This document shows, in pieces, positions 55,831 through 64,000 of a stretch of 64,000 nucleotides of DNA; the first letter of the stretch is position 1, and every line of letters begins with the position of its first letter. The notes beneath the pieces are model-generated. The model did no database searches. It was not told where the DNA came from and worked only from the letters and a program-made list of their open reading frames with translations. Position numbers and translations under genes: made by a program. The DNA lies in NCBI RefSeq assembly GCF_030247195.1, contig NC_080671.1, positions 98,071,845-98,135,844 on the forward strand, read 5' to 3'. The stretch comes from Topomyia yanbarensis. Lineage: Eukaryota > Arthropoda > Insecta > Diptera > Culicidae.

Positions 55831-57074
55831 GTAAGTTATTTTCTTGCCAGTGCAAAATATTCTGCTAGTTACGTAATAACACGGAGTGTAAGCTGGAAGA
55901 CATTTCCACGTACTGTTTTACTATGTCTAGTGGCCAGGAAACAGGAGCTCCTTTTTCGGATCGAAGTTGTGTAATCATCTGTGACGAGTGAAAAAAAATC
56001 TACAGGAGTGTTCATTCACCGAACGTCACATTCGATAACCATCTGGTTATGAATGAGCTTGTTTTCGTTAGTCTACAGTTGAGCGGAGTGTGAGTAAATT
56101 TAGCTCTTGCCAATCGAAGATCGCCAGACACGCGACCAGAAAAACAATGGTTTGAATTGGAAGATGCTTGAGCTTTTTGATCATTAGTGTCTTATTTTAA
56201 CCAACCTAGAGAAATGGAGTAGGTGTTTCCCAAATTCATAAATAGGTGAGCTCATGATTCCACACGGGGTCAGCTTGCCTAAGTGAATCCTTAGTAAAAA
56301 TAACATACTTTATTTTAAATTTCATTTTTGCAATACATTCCAGTTTTATCTCCTGGCACCGTTCAACACAACTGAACTCCAAGCAATCGTAATGGTGCTA
56401 ATAGCTTAACTCAGCCAAGAGCACATTATTTTATCAATCGACAGTAGTCAGCAGTAACTGGAGTAAATCAGGGTTATTAGTGGTGCAAATAATTAATTAA
56501 GGTGATTGTCAAATGTATACGGGATACATGTGTACATGTACTCTGACACCCAAATTAAAGTTGGTTTGAATTTGCATGTCAGATTCGTTAGAATCTTCTG
56601 GCAGCCATAGACAAGTTTGTTGGACCCGAAGTTACTGAAACCCGGTGCTGCAAACCAGCTTTGGTTATCTGACAAAATGGCAACTTCTTACCCGATACGT
56701 GGCTTCTATGCAGACACAGGTCTCAATTACATATACCTCCGTTTGAAAGACATTGTGTAGCACCTAGAACCTGAGGACCTATACCACAGTCTCCATATCA
56801 CAATTTCTTTTTGAGCATTCAGTATAATATAGCACGCCTTCCAGGATTGTACGGCTCCGTCCATTCAGTTCGGTCAGGTATAACAACCTCGAAAGGAAGA
56901 TCAAAAGCATGCCTGATCGGCGTGTTATCAGTGAATGTGTTTACGTACAACTCTGAGACAAGGATCACCCCTCGCTAAAACCTCCAGGATTTCATCTTAA
57001 ATTTCCTAAAGGTTTAGAAGGATTTGAACAAAGCGGCCTAGTGCCACATGAGTCTAATTTGATCCCTTGTCGCT
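55831..57074. other. Probable intron DNA, nothing recognised
   Basis: Follows the donor at 55831. No repeat boundary, RNA gene or protein-like frame could be supported. Confidence 0.35.
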
Positions 57075-57235
57075 ATACCCGTGTATTTCTTTATGTGATA
57101 GAGATTCTAATGTTAAGGTCATTTGCCTCTTTTTCAAGTTAGAAAAATCTCTAATCCTCCGTGCAGGATTGAGCATTGAACCCAGGTGAGCTGCATACAG
57201 TGCAATCGACTTACAAAGTATTTGGCTAGTGGGCA
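57075..57235 (-). mobile_element. tRNA-derived SINE, copy 2 (minus)
   Basis: A diverged copy of the SINE at 48395-48552: on the minus strand the tRNA-like head (TTTGTAAGTCGATTGCACTG, GCTCACCTGGGTTCAATG) is followed by GATTAGAGATTTTTC and GAGGCAAATGACCTTAAC. The A box is damaged. Confidence 0.65.
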
Positions 57236-57439
57236 GCTCTATTCATTTAAGGGCGAAAGACGTTTTTAGGCACTGCAAATATACATGGACATGTACAAAA
57301 TTGTCATGAGTGGTTCCCTTGGTCTTTTGGCTGGAGCACATCTAAGATTTTCCAGTGGTGTAACAATGAACTTTGAAGTTTTTGCCTTTGTCGTGCATGT
57401 GCCTGATCGATCGGGTCATCCCAGTCTGCCTTGCGAGCG

Positions 57440-58125
57440 GGCCATTTGGCATAATAGACGTTTAGCATACAGGTTAGTTGACATAATGGACATTTGGCAT
57501 CATTATTTTTACCTTCTGGATGACGATCATGTGACATAACGGACATTTGGCGTAATTTTGCCAAGTGATCTCACTGACAGGTCTTGTTGATTCAGGGCAC
57601 TAGAACTACGATCCACCAGGGGTGTGTTTTGTTTTGTTTATCGGTCGCCAGCGAGTTTTAGCTTTCCATACAGCGTTTCAATAGATTAAATTATCCTTCT
57701 TTATATCATGAGCTGTTCTTTCGAATAATGTACCGTTCGATCCAGACGATAGTTAACTATCATTTCCGGATATCGCCAAGTTTTTCGAAAGATATTTTAC
57801 ATATTTTGAATCATCGATTGTTAGGCGTAAATGTCATATATTATTTTGTAAAGAAGAATGAACTAATCAATTTTGGACCTTCAGCAGTAGCACGGCTTAA
57901 AATTAAGACGAATTACCTTACCTCTCGCACAGTCTGCAATTATATGTGTTTCCCTGTAAATAAAAAATGGAAAATGACCTCCAGTGTGATCACTTCTCAA
58001 AATTAGGCCAAATGACCGTTATGCTAATTGACTCTCACTTTACGCAAAATTAGAAACTATGCCAAATGACCGTTAAATAAATTATGCCAAATGTCCATTA
58101 TGCTAAATAACCTTATTCCGAATGG
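57440..58125. repeat. Two blocks of ATTATGCCAAATGTCC-type repeats
   Basis: Blocks at 57440-57560 (plus-strand words GACATAATGGACATTTGGCA) and 58005-58120 (inverse words ATTATGCCAAATGTCCATTA) are inverted to each other around a 450-bp AT-rich spacer that includes an unassigned frame at 57728-58006. Similar words occur at 3538-3650. The inverted layout suggests a transposon with iterated ends. Confidence 0.55.
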
Positions 58126-59311
58126 CAAGAATTTAAACCAGTCTTCTAACAACCCTATACCAACATATGAAGTCTGACAACGCACTACGTATATAGCGCG
58201 TGTTATAGCTATAAAGCCCCAAACAAACAATTATTTTTTGACGCTATACATTACAGACACTTTATACACAGACTTGAGGAGACAAAAGCAGTAAAACTAG
58301 CAACCATGAATGTAAAACAGCATCACGGCCAGCCCCCTGCTAGACAGCCATTTTGTGCTAGCCAACATTTGCCTTTGTTAAAACCAAAACAACCCAGTGC
58401 TATTGCACGGTCGACGTGGGCCTAGAAGCAGCTAGGCCCATCATATGTTGACTACTGTCAAAGTCTTTACATCTCCATAGCGGATGACAGGAGTGACACC
58501 CCTCTGATCACGGCAGACCCCAATACTCCATGCAGGGTGGCCAGACCTACCGATTTATCGGTAGTCCTACCGATTTTGGTCTTCTGTCAGACGTCTAAGG
58601 CAAAACTACCGATATTCTGTTATTCCTACCAAAAACTACCGATTTTTATTGATTTTGGACACATCCTACTCAACATTCATTTTTTGGGTTGGATTTGGTC
58701 TGAGATCTGTGTTGTCAGTATTTTACAATTCTATGTGAATACTACGTTTTTGGGACAACAACCCGGTAACTAGCATAAGCATAAGAGATCGCCCGTAGTT
58801 GCTACTCCGTTATTGACCAGAACCAAATTAGGTTGCAAAATGTTGATTGGAACAACATGCTTGGGAATAACATGATGAGCCACATTGTACAATCTATTCT
58901 GATCCCTGCATGCTGATCAATACCGACGCCGGCCACGTCCGAATGCAGATCTTCTGGGAAAGGAAGGAATGTTAGTCCGATACATGTTGCTACTAGAGAC
59001 CGAGGAATCCTCTGCATCTCCACATGTATCACGGGAAGGGGAGAGTTGTTAGTAAGTGTGCCAATAGCGTTATCATGTAATAATTGCTCTGGGCAGGCGG
59101 CTGCCGAGAATTTGGGAAATTTATCATTTGTTGTATTAACACGATTAGCAAAATAAGCAACTTGAACTCCGGATAGCCGGCTATAAGGAGCACTGCTTAT
59201 TTTTTTTTAATAATATTCAATCACGCGACGAATTTTTTCGTGGTTTCTATCGTGTCGGTGCTGATTTTACCCGGCGATTGTTTGAATAAAATGAGGAATC
59301 TTATACAGAAG
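58126..59311. other. Repeat-like DNA
   Basis: The stretches 58290-58500 (CAGCATCACGGCCAGCCCCC, GCTAGACAGCCATTTTGTG) and 58530-58660 (iterated CTACCGATTTT) resemble phrases recurring in Aedes sequence in my memory. No gene was recognised. Confidence 0.35.
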
Positions 59312-60136
59312 GTTCATCAGACTCTTCCATAGGTGTCGCGGAGTTGGTGGTTTGGAAGGAAATAGGGTCTAGGATTCGCTCCAAGCAAGCGATGCGACCT
59401 GTAAAGCATAGTTTATTAGTTTGTAGTTCAGTTAGTTTTCGAGAACACGATCGCTCGAAAAATAAGATCTTGTTTAGTTTTTTATTCTTTTAAAATCTGG
59501 GTAGCCGGCTACCGAGAGTATCTTATGTTTTCTAAACAGAAGCAATTTCAACTCCACACAGCCGATCGTGGGAGTATTGCCCAGAAAAATTGATCTTATC
59601 TGCTTAATGGACCGGATCACTATTTATTGCGACATTATTTAGACTAACTTCGCTATTCCTTCTCTACGATATATTTTTTGGGTTACAAACTACCGAGTGA
59701 TGACACGTTATACAGACAAAGGTTTATGATAGCTCTAGATGTTATAAATCAACGAAAGTGTTTCCTATTTCTAATATCGGATGGTTTATGAAATACACGT
59801 GTACAAATGATTATATCGAACATTGAAGGGAAATACAGAGGATCGTTAACCTGATGGACGGGCTTGTTACCAATAACGGAACTTGAAATTAGATTCATTA
59901 AAACAGACGAGGCGAATTTTCAGTACGTATTGATCCGCGATCATCGATACTAGTCAAATTAAAGTCCTATTGGAGCTGATATCCGAACAACTTTTACGGC
60001 TTTGCTTTCTCGGCTAGATCTGTTCGCACACTCTCATTCTACTACTATCGACAGAAGGCTGATAGCTCCCAGTCGTCGCCGGTCTAAGGACCAAATGTCA
60101 TCAATAGACTTAGACTCGCGTGGAGTCATGAGATAG
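59312..60136. repeat. Large inverted repeat, left arm
   Basis: At least 825 bp, inverted at 63194-64000 with roughly 80-85% identity by eye. Matched blocks include GACTCTTCCATAGGTGTCGC with its inverse near 63980, GGATTCGCTCCAAGCAAGCG with its inverse near 63915, CGGATCACTATTTATTGC near 59613 with 63686, and TAGACTTAGACTCGCGTGGA near 60104 with 63200. It may start further left; 59090-59200 shares GCCGGCT words with 59500. Confidence 0.85.
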
Positions 60137-63100
60137 AATTGAAAGCTAACCAATGAAAATGACAGCAAACACTCGCCAATTGTCAATTCTCAAACCTTAT
60201 ACATGATTGAAGTCATCATTCCACTCAAATAAGGTCATGTGTTTTCCCTAAGCACATTGAATGCTCTGTGGATCAGTTCCTCCGTTGGTAAAACAAACCC
60301 TATGCAAACATAGAAATTAGTTTGCCGACCGGCAGATACGTGTTCCCTTACAGCGCCATCACATCAACGGACACCCAAAATTTAAATGCGACAAAATATC
60401 TGCAATCCCGAATATAAAAGATTCAAAACCTCTACTGATTTGCAATAAAATAAGAAAGTAAAAAAACAGTTGAATATCCAAGGCGGTTCATTTTCAAAGA
60501 TAGCACCGCCGATGAATCACTAAATAAAAATAGGTGACAAGGGACGCGGACGAAATTTAGCTGAGCTGGTTTGCCACCTATTTTTCGGGCGAAGAATTTT
60601 GGAGCGACACCTGGTAGTCGCTAGACGCTGGTGAAACGCCAACTATTTGAATACACTGAGCAAAAAACTATAGTATCCGTGACCCGACTTTTATGGTTGT
60701 TTTAACTATTCGCCAAAATAGAAAAAATGACCATGAGATCGCTAATATTGAACTTCTGTATCATGAAAAATAACAGACAAATCGACTACCTCTCAACTAT
60801 ACTGTTGGTATGTATGACTTTTTGAACATGCTTAATCCAACAATATTTATCATTTTAAAACTGACAATGAAATAGTCTGTATCACTATAAAACATAATGT
60901 TAAAATGAAAATACAACCATGGTACACCTCTTGCAAAGAACCAATGTCATTGTTATAACTACAATTCTTTTAATTGTTTTGCGCACAATATAATAATCAG
61001 TGACGAAGACTAGGAATATCATTGTTATAAGAATGGAAGGGTTAAAATAACTAAATACACTGTTCGTGTGAACGTGATCCTTCTTGAAAACACCTTTTGC
61101 GTATAGTGATTTTCAACTGACTGCTTTGTATTACTATTGACTATACAACTTGTCAATTTTTGCGTTCCTGTTTGGTATTCCTGCAAGACGCCGCCATTAT
61201 AGTGAACAATTTTATTCGTGACATACGGATATGCTTCGAAGATATTGCATTTTTTATGATTTAAAAAAAATGTTGCTCCGAGTAAACCACTGTTCGAGGA
61301 CCAGCCAGGAGCGATTCTTAGTGACCAAATAGGTTTATATCATTAGCTCTATAAATGTTATCAAATTGTTATGAAGTCTCATAAAACAGAACGGAATATA
61401 GTATCAAAGTTTTGCTTAGCTTCATTATATTACTTCAGGTAAGAAAATACTTCAATGGTATACAATTTATGTAAGAGAAGGAGCTGGACGTTTAAAATTC
61501 ATATTTTTAAATTTTTAGCCTGAAGCCCGAAAACGAGGAGACTTTGATGAAATACAAGTATTTGCTTTGATATCGTTGCCTACATGAATTACTATTTTAT
61601 TAAAAAAGTATATAAAGATAATACAATGAGGAATGAATAATGAAGATAATACAATAAGGAATGGATAAGAAATTTGTATATGGAAGAGAAAAATTTAAGT
61701 TGGCCAAATCCAGGTTTAATTCGTCTTGTTGAATTAGCCGGCGTCATCTTCAAACCAACAATTATATTACTTTTCAAAATAAGAATTTAAATGTCAATAT
61801 CCCAATGTTTTAGTTATTACAAACAGATCCAGATTGTGGTGACTATGTTTATTGTTATGCCAAGCATCCCACTTATAATGCCCATTGATACAACAGACTG
61901 TTTAATTTTACTATTATGGTAAACCTTTCTACTCTCTTGGTTTAGTTAGCTTAACAAGCAGATTCAGGTCAAGATAACTATGTATATTGTTACACTGAGC
62001 ATCCCATTTACAATGGTCATACGTACAAGAGAATTGTCAATATTACTATTATAGACAAAGCTCATGTATAGTAAACATGAACATGCGTATAGTTAACATC
62101 ACTTAATGCTATAGTCGGTTGAAAAGCACTATACTCGCAAAGTCGAATTTACCTCCTCATATGGTAAATGTTACCATAATTTTTTTCTTAGTGTATGTTT
62201 GCCATATTTTTTCACTTTCCGGATCGAATTTTTTTCTCTGAAAAACCATTTTTCACTATTTTTACAATTTACAATGTGTTTCTAGACATTTTCTGTGCAC
62301 TTTTATTGTCCTTGCATTGGGAAAGCCGTGTGGTGTCCGGCGGGCTGAAATCTTTTTGCACTATTTCAACCAAGAATAGAACCTCTGGGAACTGCTCCCA
62401 TGTCGTAAGAGGCGACTAACAACATGCTAGGAGTTCCTAGGCCGACGTTTTGCTCCGTACCGAAGACTTAATCTGGACGGACCTTAAGGTTTTCCATATT
62501 ACCCTCTTTCCAGTCTGTATTTAGTGAATCACTGACATATACTCACCTTTTCTGATTCGCCTTTCTTGATTGTGTACCAACGTTTTAAGTTTCTTCTGGC
62601 GGTTGTATATTAGCCGTAAATGACGAAATCTAATTCTACACTAAGTAACAGAATATATTAATATACCGGCACTTCCACGCCAAGGTTTAACTTCCAAAGC
62701 TTTGGTTTAAAAACCGTTTTTAAAAAATGGAAACTTTCATGTAGGAAATTTATTGAATTGGCCTAAGATGGAGCTGTCGAATTTCACAAAAAGCTTTTTA
62801 TGTTGCAAGTGATCTGTAGTTGTGTTAAATTAGGTATTTTTCTATTATATTTGGAACCGTCTACTGACAAATCTACATTTACGAATACCTCCAAAAGTGA
62901 CTCCTTGAGGTCTCATGAAGGCCTGACACTAGCTTTATGATACTTTTGCTTTTCTAAACAGTAATAAAAATCTCAACATTCAAGAACTTCACTTTGTCAG
63001 AAAATGTAGGGCCATCGGAAGCTAAAACTTCGTAAAATCGCACTCCTGGTCCTTTTTTCAGTGCAGTACTCTACGTCACTCGTTCAAATTTGCACCGCTC

Positions 63101-63193
63101 TTATGGTAGTCGGTATTTGCTAGTATTACTGTTCTCCCATCCATTCTGGTAGTCAAACGGTGGGATAGCAAAATTCTTACAAGTTTCCTATCT
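60137..63193. other. Interior of the large inverted repeat
   Basis: About 3.06 kb without a convincing coding frame. A possible nested element at 60650-62195 has ends ACACTGAGCAAAAAACTA and (inverse) ACACTAAGAAAAAAATTA. The phrase CCCATGTCGTAAGAGGCGAC near 62398 is typical of RTE-type LINE 5' regions as I remember them. No transposase was seen. Confidence 0.45.
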
Positions 63194-64000
63194 CATGCCT
63201 CCACGCGAGTCTAAGTCTGTTGATGATATTTGGTCCTTGGACCGCAGAATGAGAGGGTGCGAACAGAATGAGAGGGTGCGAGCAGATCTGGTCGAGAAGG
63301 CATTGCCGTAAGAATGAATAGTTGATCGGAGATTGGCCCCAATACGACTGGTCTGACTAGTATCTATGAGGACGGGTCAGTGCGTGTTGAGGGTTCGCCG
63401 CGTCTGTTTTTATGAACCTAATTTAAAGCTCCGTTATTGCTAACGGGCCCGTGCATCAGGTTAGCAATCCTTTGTGTTTCCCTTCAGTGTTCGGTATTAT
63501 CGCTCGTATACTTGTATTCCACAAACAGTCCGATATGGAAAATAGGAAATACTTTCCTTGATTTATAACATCTCTCGCTATTTTTGCCTGTATAATGTGT
63601 TATCACTCGGTAGTTTTCAGGCCAATAAATATATCGTAGAGAAGAAGTAGCGAATTCTGTCCAAATACTGTTGCAATAAATAGTGATCCGGCCCATTACG
63701 CGGATAAGATTAGCTTTTCTGGGCAATACTCCCACGGTCGGCCGTGTGGAGTTCAAATTGCTTTTGTTTAGGGAACATAGTATACTCTCGGTGGCCGGCT
63801 GCCCAGAGTTTAAAAATAACCAAAAACTAAACAAGATCATCTCTTTTTCGAGTGATCGTGCGCTCGAAGACTAACTGAACAACTACCTAATAAAACATGC
63901 TTTACAGGTCGCATCGTTTGCTTGGAGCGAATCCTAGACCTGGTACCCTTCCAAACCACCAACTCCGCGACACCTATGGAAGAGTCTGATGAATCGTCGT
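63194..64000. repeat. Large inverted repeat, right arm (runs off window)
   Basis: The inverse of 59312-60136. It contains a local 19-bp tandem doubling, AGAATGAGAGGGTGCGA, at 63246-63282 that the left arm lacks. A 118-codon minus frame at 63484-63840 has no recognisable family and its left-arm counterpart is broken, so it is not called a gene. The outer end lies beyond 64000. Confidence 0.85.

Noticed and set aside
55644..55868. 74-codon plus-strand frame in another register over the same exon
   Set aside because: It lacks an ATG at its start and runs past the GTAAGT donor. The 55709 frame has an upstream stop and a targeting-like sequence.
63484..63840. 118-residue protein gene in the right arm
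   Set aside because: The matching left arm carries a broken frame, and nothing recognisable is encoded.

Overview
The window looks like a piece of a mosquito chromosome, most likely a culicine such as Aedes. Two things point that way: the only confident host gene is an insect transformer-2 (tra2) homologue with a 9.4-kb, transposon-filled intron, and almost everything else is mobile DNA of mosquito type (a DD37E IS630-Tc1-mariner element, Feilai-like tRNA-derived SINEs, non-LTR retrotransposon relics, many MITEs with visible target-site duplications). The species call is inference. No bacterial gene organisation, rRNA gene or CRISPR array was seen.

Host genes. tra2 lies on the minus strand. 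A probable ATG-only first coding exon ends at 50592, the RRM exon is 49988-50541, a 9.4-kb intron follows, the RS-tail exon is 40381-40560 (stop at 40395-40397), and a probable spliced 3'UTR exon reaches about 39745. Spliced as proposed, it encodes 240 residues: RS domain, RRM, HTPTPG linker, RS domain. A second gene starts about 4.7 kb away in the divergent direction: an exon ending at 55830 encodes 40 residues that look like a mitochondrial presequence. Its later exons were not found, so the rest of the window to 64000 may be its first intron. A short TATA-containing stretch near 30868 is a weak candidate promoter.

Layout. 1-5385: a PIF/Harbinger-like MITE, a palindromic element, a 470-bp hAT MITE, and a TIR element full of GGGTTCGGGT repeats. 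5480-8640: a decayed LINE (ORF1, endonuclease, RT, RNase H). 9740-12490: an unassigned repeat block. 12640-13880: 3' part of a second LINE, minus strand. 15195-15640: a small tandem repeat. 18900-21680: a satellite-like array of about 160-bp units that flips orientation at its centre, with a hAT MITE inside. 21943-28080: two copies of an L2/CR1-like LINE, tail to tail, around a 1.36-kb foldback element. 29531-29872: a LINE C-terminal relic. 32444-34892: more MITEs. 35590-38424: SINEs, then the DD37E transposon abutting a MITE across one TA. 39745-50740: tra2, whose big intron holds an R1/I-like LINE broken by a hAT foldback and a Helitron-like element, plus SINEs and MITEs. 50782-53699: five short inverted-repeat elements, two of them with exact 7-bp duplications. 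54432-54723: a long (AT)n microsatellite. 59312-64000: an inverted repeat with arms of more than 800 bp that runs off the window end.

The transposable elements work as nested insertions rather than as a pathway. In several places the order of events can be read directly: removing the hAT foldback at 43801-44691 restores the LINE reading frame, and the Helitron-like element sits between an A and a T.
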